Assembly (NCBI RefSeq): GCF_028389875.1
Contig: NC_084682.1
Coordinates: forward strand, 1,126,001-1,190,000
Source: Rhea pennata
Taxonomy: Eukaryota > Chordata > Aves > Rheiformes > Rheidae
Direction: 5' to 3'
DNA length: 64,000 nt
Positions 9,871 through 47,222 of the stretch are shown piece by piece. Under the pieces are notes generated by a model. The model was not told where the DNA came from. It worked only from the letters and a program-made list of their open reading frames with translations, and did no database searches. Both the position numbers and the translations under genes were made by a program. Each line of letters begins with the position of its first letter. Position 1 is the stretch's first letter.

Positions 9871-12800
9871 TAAATACATTAAAACATTGAGGGTAGAAGA
9901 AGGAAGACATACAATTTAGATCTTAAGTTTCCCATTCAAAGCAGCCTCCAGCAATAATATGAATTTACAACTGTTTGCTTATGCGCAAGTAGAAGCATGC
10001 ATATGTATTTCATCAAAGTAACACAAAGAATAGAACAAAAACAAGCCAAGTGTTTGACTTGCTATGGAACATATCTTCCTAAATCATTTAAGTCTGAAAT
10101 ACTGAAAAGCACTTAACATATACACTTCTCAGTAGCTGCTAAACTGCTAGTTATACTTTAAAATGTTACCATGTTTTCCCATAGTTTATACTCATTTATT
10201 TCACATTTCTTGGCTGAGTCCTATAGCTAGCAAAAAAGCATTCCAACAATTAACTTCCTCTTGCAGAACAATTTTTGACAGGCCGGACTATCTTCTACAG
10301 ATAGTAAGACTATGAGATTTAAACATGGCTAAAGATCAAGCTTTTTCAAGATTTAAACAGACTAAGGATCAAGGTAAGAAAAAAGTAAAAAAAAAAGTTT
10401 TTTTTTATGAGTACTAACATGCCTTCCATAGACTCATCTATCTTCATCACAGAGCTTAAAAAGGCACCAAATCAAGTATATCAGTATATCAGCTAATTGA
10501 GAGTGTCTGATTCCATCCCCAACTGAGGACACAAGTTATCCAGTGCATAAACCCAGAGTATATTTCAATTATCTTCTAGGATTCCAGTTTCCTCCACTTA
10601 TCAATGTTGCAAACAGCTTAAAAAATCACAGGTCAGCAGGATTATACAAGTACAATGCACAGAATTTTCTATCAAGTGGTATTTGACAGAATTTAAAATA
10701 TATAAAGAATGAAGAGTCCAAGGATCTCAAGATATTCTACTACTAAAATAACTAAATAAAATAAGAAGATTGGTAAAACGGCTACTGAATAAATATTAAA
10801 ATAATCTGTTCAGTCTGCTGAGTATTCATACACTCCTGGCAGGTCAAATGAGAATGCATATCTCAATTCTGTTCTGAAGATGTTATTTATCCAAAACTGT
10901 GCCAGTGTCTTCACTGAAATACTCTTAATTTTAGGAACTTTGTCAGTATATTCTCCCAGGCTCATCTCTAACACTGAGTTGTATCTGATGGTGCAAGCCA
11001 CTAAGGGAAAATGTGGTGATTTATAACCACTGAGGATTTGGCCCTTTGAAGTGAAATTCTGTTTCTGTTAATCCTAACAAGGCTAGAATTTCAATGCAAT
11101 TCAATAATACTGTGACACAGAGACAGTACTGGTCAATTATGTACTTTGCATGTTTCTCAAGACACAGACTGAATCCTCTGCAGGGGCATAAACTCAAGAA
11201 TCACTATGACAAAAATGGTATTAGGAAGCATTAAATGAGCCTAGACAGTTAGGTATTTCACTAACCTCCAATTTATCACTCCAATGTGAAACACAGAGCT
11301 GCATCTGTTGCTCAGTATGTTTTTAAAGGCTTACCTCTTTATTATGTCAATAATTTGTACTTCATCAAATGAACAGAAGCCAAAGGAACAATAAAGTTTA
11401 GTACAGATAATTAGTTAAATAACACTTTTCAACCAATGTGCTGTAAATGCTTTCTCAGGATGCAAGTATTCCAAATACCCAACTAATAAATAGAATGCAG
11501 GAGAAAAACTTTGTAATTTTATAAGTTAATTGATATAAATCAATCAATGGTATTTCACCATAACTCAGGAAATGGGTTCTGGCAACTGACTTTGCCATAG
11601 CTAATCTTGTTTAGTTCCACTGGCTCACCTTCAAGTCGTACAAACAGAAGGACTACACCTTCTAATAGCAGGATGTTTTTTGAAAACTTGTATGCAATTT
11701 TAAGTTATTTTTTGCACTCACTGCTTCTGTACTCTTGTCAGTGCACAATTAATAAAAGGAGATGCAGAAGCTGTATTTAGAGAGCTTACAGATAAGCAAT
11801 GGTAAGTTTAAATGTACTTCACAGTGATATCAGCAAGCTTAAGGAGGATTAAAATGCAGCTCTGAAAACTGCTGTCTATACTGCAAGCTAGATTTTAACC
11901 TTACTAGGAAAGAAAGAAGCTTCTGATATGACCTCACAAAAATTTAATCACCTTAAGTGTAATAATGCATGTACATATATGCGTTCACTTTACAAACAAA
12001 TAATCTTTGTCAGAGATGGCTTTTATGAGCTCTCACTTCCGCTGTAGTTCATTTACATTAAAAAATGTAAAATACAGCAGAGACTACAGTTATGTTCTTT
12101 ATATATGTACGCATTCAATTTTAATTACATACACTCATTCTGCAAAGTGTCTTGCCCACATCTGTATCAAAACACTCTGAAAGGAAAATGTCTAAAAGAC
12201 ATTTTGTTCTTTGCATGTTTATGAACGAGATTAACTCACGGAAATCACACAATTAGCCCCAAAAATACACTGATGCAAAAAGTGGACTTTGCTAATTGTA
12301 GTACTATGTGCTAATATATTTACAAAGTTATGTGTCAGAAAGAGAAGAACCCACAAATAAAGTCCTCATTTTTACTGCAGTCTTATGCTGAAGGAGAATC
12401 AAATGAGCAGACTGAAAAATGGCAGTGAACTAATGGAAATCAGTTCAGTATGAGACAACCATGAAACAATAATGACATCACCATCACCAGTTCTAAAAGT
12501 TGTTAATTTAGCTCATAATAGTATGAAGTCTTTGAAGAAGAGGCATGTATACATGAGTAACAAACAATATTCATGCTAACACTGGGAAGAGAACCCATGC
12601 TGAAAAGGTCATCCTTCCCTTTGTATCAATTTATTTCTTGTGAAATCTTGAAGCTTTTGCTAGATAGTTCAATTTGTCTGATCTTTAAAAGCCATATCCA
12701 TAAAACATACGAACATTTTTTTCATTCCTATTGTTACACCACCACTGAACGATGCATTCTTTGCATTACTGGTACAGAAAACAATGAAGGAATATATAAT

Positions 12801-12917
12801 GAAAAAAATTACATGAACTTTGCAAATTAAGTACAATCTATACACAAACGGATCTCTTTCAAAACCCTATAAAGGGCAAGTCAGTTTCTCATCTTGATTT
12901 CATCTATAAGTTTTACC
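9871..12917. other. Interval between TMEM97 promoter and NLK 3' end
   Basis: AT-rich, with no recognisable coding exon or RNA gene. Part may be NLK 3' UTR if a distal polyadenylation site is used (a TTTATT lies near 11338). A TA/TG-rich microsatellite starts just to the right at 12947. Confidence 0.5.
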
Positions 12918-12923
12918 TTTATT
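12918..12923 (-). terminator. Candidate NLK polyadenylation signal AATAAA
   Basis: TTTATT on the + strand, in NLK sense 1.9 kb after the stop. An upstream alternative lies at 12630-12635 and others further left. Chosen only because the UTR length is plausible for the gene. Confidence 0.3.
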
Positions 12924-12946
12924 CAGGATCGAGCTTAGAGATTAAA

Positions 12947-13017
12947 TATATATTTCATTAAAAAATCATATATACATGTATATACAAGCATATATGTGTG
13001 CATGTGTGTGCATGTGT
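12947..13017. repeat. TA/TG-rich imperfect microsatellite
   Basis: ATATATAT, then ATATATACATGTATATAC, then GTGTGCATGTGTGTGCATGT. It lies just inside the inferred NLK 3' end. Confidence 0.8.
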
Positions 13018-13707
13018 AAAAATCAAAACCACATCCAAAACAATGTATTACAAACTCTTTTTACTTGTATTCTTTGACATAATTCAATCAAGATTGTGAC
13101 AACAAGGTGGGAGATCAAGAAGGAAATAAAGATAACACCACTTCTTTTTTCAAATGTCACATTTAATGTTTTCACCACTGTACTTCAAATCTACATTTTA
13201 CAAAGTGACCAGCAAGTGTGCCACATTAACTGACCAACCTCTGAGATTTTACCTTTCATACCAGTGTCTTCTTGGGCTCTTATAATTATAACACGTTTCT
13301 CATTCAAGTGAATTGAAATGCTTCAGTTGGTTTTATTCTCAGGAGCCTCATAAAAAACAAAGATATTGCACCATCTTTGTTCAATAATTCAATGTTTGTC
13401 TCTTTCACAGCAAATAATTACTTCATTGAAGTTAAAACTTCCAAACATAACTTACTAATAGTCTCCAATTTCAGCTCAGATCACTCTTGTTGAAAATACT
13501 CTGCTAAATACAGATAACTTACAATAACTTTAACAGTTAATTGTCCATAACAAACACCACGGTTTTTCTCCAGACCAATGCTCAAATTTTAAGACCACCC
13601 TTTAGTATTTCTTTGTACAGGTGAAAAACAGTCTTCAATTTTCTAGTCTTGTTTTAAATATAAAAGTTGGAAGGGACATTCAAGTTTCAAGTCTCCACAC
13701 TGAACTT

Positions 13708-13733
13708 AAAAAAAAAAAAAAAAAAAAAAAAAA
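13708..13733 (+). repeat. Poly-A tract, 26 nt, inside NLK 3' UTR
   Basis: Uninterrupted A26 on the + strand, giving U26 in the NLK transcript if the UTR extends this far. Confidence 0.95.
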
Positions 13734-14097
13734 TCATGTGGAGGTAAACAAACCAAGTTGTATACTCCAGGAGGTAGAGGCCTTCAATTTGTGTTCATAT
13801 ATACATATGCACAGAATTCAGTGTTCCAACAGAAAAAGAATTAGCCAAAAAGTAATAAAAGTTATTTACTACTGTGACATTTCAAGACTTCCACAGCTTT
13901 GCCTAAAGACACGAACACAATTAACATAATTCCCTATGTGCTTTTTTTTTTTCCTTTTCTTTTTTCTTTTTTTTTTCTCAACTGTCCAGTGCAGGAAAAA
14001 ATTCTCACAAAATTTCACAGACCTAAAATGTGCAAGCTAGTTTCTCTCTATACAGCAATGATGTCAGGGATCTCTGAAATTAGCCCATAAATGGAAT

Positions 14098-14105
14098 TAT
14101 TTACA
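14098..14105 (-). promoter_or_regulatory. Pumilio-type element TGTAAATA in NLK 3' UTR
   Basis: An exact eight-base match on the sense strand within the inferred 3' UTR. A single match in AT-rich DNA may be chance. Confidence 0.3.
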
Positions 14106-14488
14106 CACATAGAAGATGCATGCTGAGGGGTTTTATGTAAGAAAGAGCAGAAAAACTTCTAATAAAAATAGATTAAATATATATATATATTTATACTGGG
14201 TAAGGAAACAGAAGTTTAGTCTCTCCTAGTCACAAACTCATTCTCTCTACTCACAACATTTGATTTTAGAACAGCACACATCACCATCACAGCTCTAGTG
14301 AGAAGCTATTTATAGGATTTGATCATCAGGTGACACGCTCACTTAATGTGGTCACTGTCATCTGATGTGACTTCATGATTGGTCGCAGTCAAGTTTTCTG
14401 TATTCCTTAGTCTTAGAAAACCCCAGATCTTCAGGAATGGCTCAATATCAAAATGTATGTCTATCTTTTTGTACAATCTCACTTCAAT

Positions 14489-14534
14489 TAAAAAAACAAA
14501 CAACAACAACAACAAAAAAAAAAACAAAAAAAAA
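14489..14534 (+). repeat. (AAC)n and A-rich tract
   Basis: AAACAAACAACAACAACAAC followed by A11CA9; sense-strand T/G-rich within the NLK 3' UTR. Confidence 0.9.
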
Positions 14535-14831
14535 CCCTCCCCAAATTTGGTTCAATTCTGTTTGTTCTGAGCTGAGCCATCACAGCTGCACTAGAATTCA
14601 TAAAACACGTGCAACTCTGGGTAAAATATTTTCTTCTAAAAGCACAACCACTTTACAAGATTAAAAGTCTAGTACATTTCTAAATATTATTCATATTGTA
14701 CAAGTAGTGGTTGTTAATTTAAAACTTCATTAGTAAAATTACAGTACAAGCATGATTAACCTCCAGAATTGCAAATCCCAGACTCCAGTGGAAAGCTACA
14801 TTACATTTTCAGTAGTATATTATCTTCCACT

Positions 14832-39831
<25,000 letters not shown>

Positions 39832-41124
39832 CTACAGAATAAAAGATTCAGAACATCACATACTACTGTTAGACAACTTTTCTAAATCAGAAAGAATATT
39901 TAAGAGTTCTGATCATTCTCAACTTAGAAGGTGAGTCAAAACAATATGCAGTCATTCTAGGGAAAAAAGTATTAAGCTAAGGGAGTTTAAGTGCACTGTA
40001 CTATAGTCTTTGTATTAAATGCAGTGTGATTATTCTTTGATGAAAGTACAAATACACACACCCGGTCAACCTCGGTAGCTGGACACACACATTAGGAAAT
40101 ATACTGCCTGCCCCTAACATACACTGTAGCCCAAAGCTGGATCAACAACTTAAGCCAAGGAGCATGTGTGACCACAAACATTTTCTTCACCTTCAAAAAG
40201 ACCTTAATAAGAGTAAAATGTTTCTTCAATTATACAAAGTTGATTTTGTTAGATCTACTCCTTTCTTCTTCCTTCCTAAAAGGGTAAAAAGTTTAATAAT
40301 TCTGTTCTGACAGAACATAGGCAAGCATAGTGCTATTACTTGATCTATCACTAACACCTTAAGTCTGGAGAAGTAACATCACATGGTATCGAAGTGTGCA
40401 CAAATGTAAAATGGGTTCTATCTTTCTCCCAAAGAGTTTATGGGATGCAGCTATCACAGTTCAGAAATTATAAGGTACTTTGCATATGGCAAGTATTTAA
40501 ACTTAATTAGATTCTGAAAATAGAATTTTATAAGAACCAAAGAACTAGAGCAAGGAGATTCTGGTGCCTCAATTCCCAGACATGGCTTTTAAGGTGAGGC
40601 TTCTCAAATCTCACTACAAAACAGGATTCCTGGATCTTCAGTCATTATGAAGTCTTCAATTTTTTTTTCCTGTATATTTTTATTGGAAAAAAAAAGTTAC
40701 CTTCTTCTGAGTGCTATATTGTAAACATACAAGACTCTACATCTGACTATGCACCCTTATGACTACATTTGTCCTTAAAAAGTTGCTGGCTTTTCTATCA
40801 TGGGACGGTCATATAGATGAGACTGAAGGCTTCTTCTTTTGTCCCAGGTTCATGCTGTTTTAAATGCCTAAATAAAAGATTAAAATGAGGTAATCACCTC
40901 TTTGTCAGATCTCCAAGTACCATGTCTGTCATCAGCAGATAAAACAATTCAGTCTAAAAACTCAGAAGTCATTGCTGATAGGAGTGGCTGAGAGTCAAAA
41001 GAGAACTACTGCGACCCACCCGGCTAGGACGCTTCCTGTTAATTGCCACAAAATATTTATATTTAATATGGAGGCCAAGGCGGGGTAGAGGTTGGTGACC
41101 TGGGAAAGTTGATACCAGACTACT

Positions 41125-41200
41125 ACTACACTGGGAATCACAAAGCTGAAAAGACTCTGAAAAGATCTTCTAGTTCACAATCTGCTTCCTACTTTGTTCA
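41125..41200 (+). mobile_element. Possible CR1 LINE 3'-end remnant
   Basis: GGGAATCACAAAGCTGAAAA and AAAAGATCTTCTAGTTCACA resemble the CR1 segment 'gaatcacagaat ... ggaaaagacc ... agatcatctagtccaac'. Short and diverged, recalled from memory; could be chance. Confidence 0.3.
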
Positions 41201-43979
41201 GGACCTCTACCTCTTGCCTAAAATGACAAGAAAGGGAATGAAAACTGGAAGAGCAACAGCAAATCACCTGTTAATAGAAATCAGGGCTCACCACTGGCCA
41301 GACTGAAGCATCCTTCCTCACACTGCGTAGTAACGTCACTCTCAGACTACGGTTAACCTCACTGAGTCTATTTGCACACAAGGTACTAGGCACGGGGAGC
41401 GGGCAACACTTCAGTCTGCCCGGAGCTGTAGGATTACAGCGGAGGCGGGTTCTGAGCGACACACAGCAGGGCCAGCATGAGGTAGTGGCTCACAAATCCA
41501 TATAAATTTGATCCCAGGATGAGCTGAGAGCTCCCACTGCACACAACGTCAAGCACCACCGATCTGCTAATTAGTGGTATCCTTCCCTCTTTATGAGGCA
41601 GCATCACTGGCCCCCAGCAAGTTTTTACTAGTGTGAAAAATAAAAGCTATAACACACTAATCTGTAAAAGAAAATTCAAGTTTATTATACCACATTTGAA
41701 AAGCTGATGATTCTTGGCAATTAAATAGATATATTCTTGCTACAGTAACAAATCTGCAAAGTTATATTAAAAAAAATCTTTACTGATTATACTGCAAATG
41801 CTACTGAATTGCTATCTTCCTTTTTCTTTGTAGTTTTGACACTATTACTGACCACTGCACATACACAACAAAACACTGTCCCACATCAATAGGATGTTCA
41901 CAGCTACAGAAAAAAATTTTGTAATGAACCACACTGATGATACCCTTAGGTATCACACAGACACAGGCCTGAGACCTTAGACAATTTGAAAGTACCTAGG
42001 CAGTCCGCAAACACCTACCTCTGCTGTATTATATTCAACAGCGTAGTTAAAACAATAGTAAACAGCTGATCTAGCAATGAAAAATTCAGTTTAAAGTAGC
42101 AACAGTAACTTTTCATAGTCTTAATATATTATGTTATATAGCATATTAAGCATATTAAGGAGATGTTCTCCAACCACCTTTGAATAAGGGGCAGAAAATC
42201 ACAATGAGTGTTGCTGTTTTGTTGTCTGCCCTTAAAAGACATGTAAGCAATCTAAAAATATATTCACGTGCCTTTCATTACTGTAGACAGAAGTGACCAC
42301 AACAAGTAAATTTTCTGTAAATATAAAAACTCATTCTTAAACAATTTAAAAAATGGAGCATCTTAAACAGAAATCTGTATACTGAATGGCAGAGCACCAA
42401 TGATAGCTATCAAGAATTATTTCAGTTATGAGTACAAGGAAGACTAAATTGCCTTGTGGAAAAGCCCCCCTGTAAGTTTACTTGTGCACTAGAAGCTCCT
42501 TGTGTAATGGGAGAAAACTGGAATGAGGAAGTTCTTTCTACTTGCATGTCCCATTTCTCTCCCAAAATATTCTCCTTCTGGAAAAATCTGGTGACAAAAT
42601 AATAACAAAAGAGATGATAGCTGTTCAAAGCAAGATCAAAACATTGCAGCTTCTCATGCTACCGTAGATATCAACAACCACCTAGATCTTTTCTTATTCC
42701 ACTGTGGTTGTTTTAAGATCTGTTACAGGCCACCCATCAATTTTTAATTACTGAATTTTAAACTTTTGCTACATTATTACTTTATAAATGGACTATTTTT
42801 GAAGTGTACATGAAACTCTTACACATACAAGCGAAGATATGGTGTAAAATTTAGAGTGAGCACCATAATTATCCTTTTTCCTTGTAAAAAATTTTATTTA
42901 ATTCTTGGAAGGGAGAACTACACATCATATTTCCTAAGGATTCTATTTATTTAAATTACATTACTATTTATGACATCCAGCACCACAAACACATAAGACT
43001 GATTTATCTTTGGGAAAATGTAACAATATTTAAGATAAGAAACCAGTAGGGGCCTATGGGCTTTGCTCATGTTCCACCGTAAATCAGTCACCTCGTTTTT
43101 ATGCCACAATTCCAATTTCTTGTTTCCTGATCTACCTGCAGCTAGACTACCTTCCTGCTTACACAGTAGGAATCAACAACAGATCTACAGCGGTAGTTCT
43201 GAGCAAGTATTGCCAAGTTCATCACTTAATTATGCTCATTTCTGCTCTGTTTGAATGGCACCACTAGTGGAGACAATTAAGTTACAGTATTCCTATTAAC
43301 TTCTTCCTATTCTTCACTGCAAAAATCTGAATTCACAATACGTTAGCCAGCTTTGTTTCAGTCTTTAGTAAAGGCAGTCAAAGCGAATCCTAAGTACTGC
43401 TACTAAATTTCCTACAGAGAAAAAGAAAACAATAATGTAAACTGAAATGGGCAGAGGCAAAACAATCAGAAGTCACCAACAGCTACATTGGTAAAGACAG
43501 ACATGTGAACAAGTAACGCTAGCCCATGACTGATAAAAATCTTGCCATCTGAAACTAGGGCACCACGTTCACTATTTATAGCACGAGTACACCAATTTCC
43601 ATAAAACCAATAACAGACAACTTGTGTTTTGTTGGCCATTCTTCCTCTTGTTTTTGGTTGGGAAGCTTTATGATAGGGACTTGTATTTTTATACTTAGGC
43701 TGTATCTGTAGCAATCAGCTTCTAAATATGAGTAATATCATAAGAGAAATTACCAGTGCCATTAACTAGTCATGGAAGAATAACCCATCCCATACACGTT
43801 AAGCAAATAATATATCAAATCAGAAACAACTTTGAAATCTTAGATATTTTTGATATGATAAAATTTCATAAACAGATGAGGCATGCAATACAATTCCCAT
43901 ATATAAGTGAAGTAGATAGAAGGAACTGAGAACGTGCTTGAACAACACACAGTCAACTAATCAATCAAAATAGCGTAAT

Positions 43980-44016
43980 TAAAAAAAAAAAAGAAAAGAA
44001 AAGAAAAAAAAGAGAG
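43980..44016 (+). repeat. A-rich (GAAAA)n low-complexity tract
   Basis: A13 followed by AAGAAAAGAAAAG-type units and a short GAGAGA end. Confidence 0.9.
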
Positions 44017-45156
44017 ACTACTCTGGCATTGGTTTTTGGCTTAGAGGCTCATAAGAACCGAAAGATCATATTGGCAAAACCTGTTGAAGAAAGTTCTTCT
44101 ACACTGCTGACTGACAATGCATGTGTTAGACTCCTGTCTGCTGTCCAGGTGCTCCCTTATTATTAATGTCCTGAAGACTTCTTAGATAAAAGCTCTATGG
44201 AGTTGAGTGCAACTGAGACAAAAAGGGGCTCACTAGCAACTATGCACGCAGCAAATTTTCAGCCATATTCAGGATCCACTGCTGCAGCAGTACCAACAAG
44301 AAGCCACCGAATTCAAGGCAGGCTACAGAGCTGTTCCTCTAATTCTGCCCATCAGCAGACAGGCCGAAACTGAAGCTTCCTGCTGGAAGAGGAATAAATA
44401 CCCAAACAAGTTTCCAGTTGCTCGCTGTTTCATTTCCAATTGAACAAGAGGGAATAACCTGTTTGGTATTAGTCGGTTTGAATACTGGTCCTGCCTCCAC
44501 CCTGTGACAAGTATCTCTGTCGTTGCACGTTTCTGTAGTAGGAAGCCAGCTTTGCGAACCTACATTCAAGACCTCCAGCGGCTGTTTTTAATAGCCATAT
44601 TTTTAGCCATATTTCCTTTTAAAAACTTCCTATCTGCTTTTTTTCCCAAATCATGTGAGTATAAATATTGCTCCAGTGTTTGACAAGAAGATTTATACAA
44701 TATATAATCAGAGCAATAACACATATGGTTTCAAAGTTTGCATTGTATCTTGTTAATGTTTTAAGGTAAAACTCACAAAGTAACATTTCATGTTATTATT
44801 CATGCAAAGACCAGTCATGCTTGTAGCTGGTAACAATATAACTCTAATGAATGTGAATGGAAGTGCGGTAATTTCACGCCATGTTGAGTTTGTTCTCTCT
44901 TAACTCAGGGTAGCAGCTGCTTTGGTTCAGCACAAACAGTACCAGAGAACAGAGATAAGTGCTGAAGCCTGTTACAGAGGAATGCTTTTATTTCTTTGTT
45001 GCTGAAAGGCTTGCTGGGCTGAGCTCTTCTCGTGCTGCAGCACACTGGTTATCCCATCTGTATTAACTAATGAACCTCAGACGGTAGAGATAACGAATGG
45101 CTCTGAAGGCAGCTTCCGTTATCGCCAGTGAAAACGACCCTGTTGAAGCTGTGCCT

Positions 45157-45180
45157 CTTATGACTAGTCTTATGACTAGT
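45157..45180 (+). repeat. 12-bp tandem duplication
   Basis: CTTATGACTAGT occurs twice head to tail, both copies perfect. Confidence 0.9.
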
Positions 45181-47192
45181 TACTTTTCAAACTCAACTTT
45201 CTATAAATTATTTGAATATTAAGTATATTGGGCATTTCATGCATATGCTAAATAAACATCTAATTTTTACAGTAACTTAAGTCTATTTACATAATCCTGT
45301 CTAATAAAATTAAATTAACATTTTCATTTTGTCTAAAGTCAAACAATTGAAAACTAAATTCTACAGTCCTGTATACTTTTCAGATAATGTTATGCCTCCA
45401 CACAGGTGAGTTATCAGAAGACCTCAGAAAGTGTTTGTTTAAATTGGAGCTTAAAAAAGGCACTCCCAATTCTAATAAAGTATTAAAATAGAATAGTAAA
45501 ATTCAGTTTTAGAATAGCAATCTGAAATATCTTCAAGCAAAGTCTGAAATTCAATAAATTACTTTAAAAGAATGGAAGTACTCCCTCACAGTGTCCTGAA
45601 TTATGGAGACATTAAAATACAGATTAGCATTCAACATAAAGTTGAGCCGTACTACCACAAAATTATGCAAGTTGCATGCAAACACAAGAATCCAAAAGTC
45701 AGCATTTACAGAAACTAGATCAGACTGAAAATAAATTTTAGGATATGAAAGTTGACCATCCACAGTTAAGTAAGTTCATAACTGCTCTGTAGAAAGTTGA
45801 AGCTGTTTAGAGTTGCCTAAATTAACATTCTCATAAATCAGTCATGAACAATAATGCAAACTGTAAAATATTTTTCTATTAGTATTGTTTGTACTTTGCC
45901 TAACCTCTTTCCTACTCTCTTTATTAAAAAAATACAATTAGAAAAAAAAACATTTTAAGTCAAAATGTTCATCTTAAAAACATTAGATGGGTAGGAAAGA
46001 AACGGCTGAATGCCTAAAAATACTTTCTATTCTAAGCACTACAAGCGTGTTTAGGACAGTAACTTGATTACAATGTCATAATTTTACAATGACAAAGCAA
46101 AAAGAAAAACAGAATAGCACCTTAATAATTCAGACTCCCTCTCCAAAAATATGCAATGAAGGCTGTGTCCATCTCTTCCTCTCTGATTGAAGGTAGATGT
46201 TTAAAAGTTTAGAGCGATGATTCCCGAGCCTTTTCAGCTGCTGAGCCCACCTGAGAAAGCTGACAGCGCTCTGGCCACAGCTCTTTAGCTGTGAATCACA
46301 AGTACACTTATGCAGAAAACACTAAATTTTGTTCAAGTCGGACACCCGTGCCTTGGCTTGTGAGCTTTGTATCACTCACTGGCAACTTCACTGGGCAGCA
46401 CAAAACTAACAGAACAATGAAGAGTGGAAATGTCAGGACCACATTAAAAAAACAAACAATCAAACAAAAAAAAAACGGTCTTTTCTGAAAACCTGTTATT
46501 TACCACATCCAATAAAAATGCTGAAAATGGTGCTTGGTATTTGTATACAGTACCTACTTTGATATTAGTAAAATAATTATTTATAGCAACATGCTATCTG
46601 GTCAGGTGTTCCCAAGAGGGACAAGAAAAGCCTGAAGGTCTCCCAGGAGCTAATTGAGAGAACACCAGAAAGGCAGCTTCACTCACTGCTGTTCTCAGAA
46701 GAACACATTTCAATTCCCTGCTTTGCTTTGCAAGGATATTGCACTGTAGGTGAAGCCGGCGGTGAAGCGTGCAGCAGGCAGGGAACCTATCCATCACTCA
46801 GCACAGTCAATGGGGCGCTCTTCAAGCTGCTACTGAAGCCTGCAAAGGTTTCACTTATTAAACATCAATTGTGCCTGGGGATAAAGAGATAAGAGACTAA
46901 GAAGATTTAAACCAAAAATAACTTAAAAATGATGTATAGGTATGGGACAAAAATCGAATTAGTGAATATAATTTGGAAGGAAAAAAAATCACAAAAGAGC
47001 TAGTTTAACTTTAGCCAGGTCTTTAAGAACTGTATGATTCCAGATGCTACTATGTTCTCATAGTAGCACCCAATCCTTTAGGATTCTTTATTATACTGTA
47101 CAAAGCATGGGGAAAAGGTGCATTTAATACTATTAAACCAAGTCAAACATTTTGCTGTAAAACCAATCACAAGTTCCTCAGTACAATTAACT

Positions 47193-47222
47193 TCTGCTCA
47201 CACAACCTCTGCTCACACAACC
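47193..47222 (+). repeat. 15-bp tandem duplication
   Basis: TCTGCTCACACAACC is directly repeated with period 15; the copies are nearly perfect. Confidence 0.85.

Larger units (their letters stand above)
12918..14831 (-). other. NLK: NLK 3' UTR (probable extent)
   Basis: Follows the stop codon. AATAAA in sense at 12923-12918 would give a 1.9-kb UTR. It contains an A26 run on the + strand (13708-13733, U26 in the mRNA), an AAC/poly-A tract (14489-14534), an (AT)n run (14177-14190), a T-rich stretch at 13941-13978 and a Pumilio-type TGTAAATA at 14105-14098. The 3' end is not proven. Confidence 0.5.

Noticed and set aside
9687-9910. Open frames on both strands over the TMEM97 first exon
   Set aside because: They are off-frame shadows of the real exon (9743-9621) and its GC-rich 5' flank.
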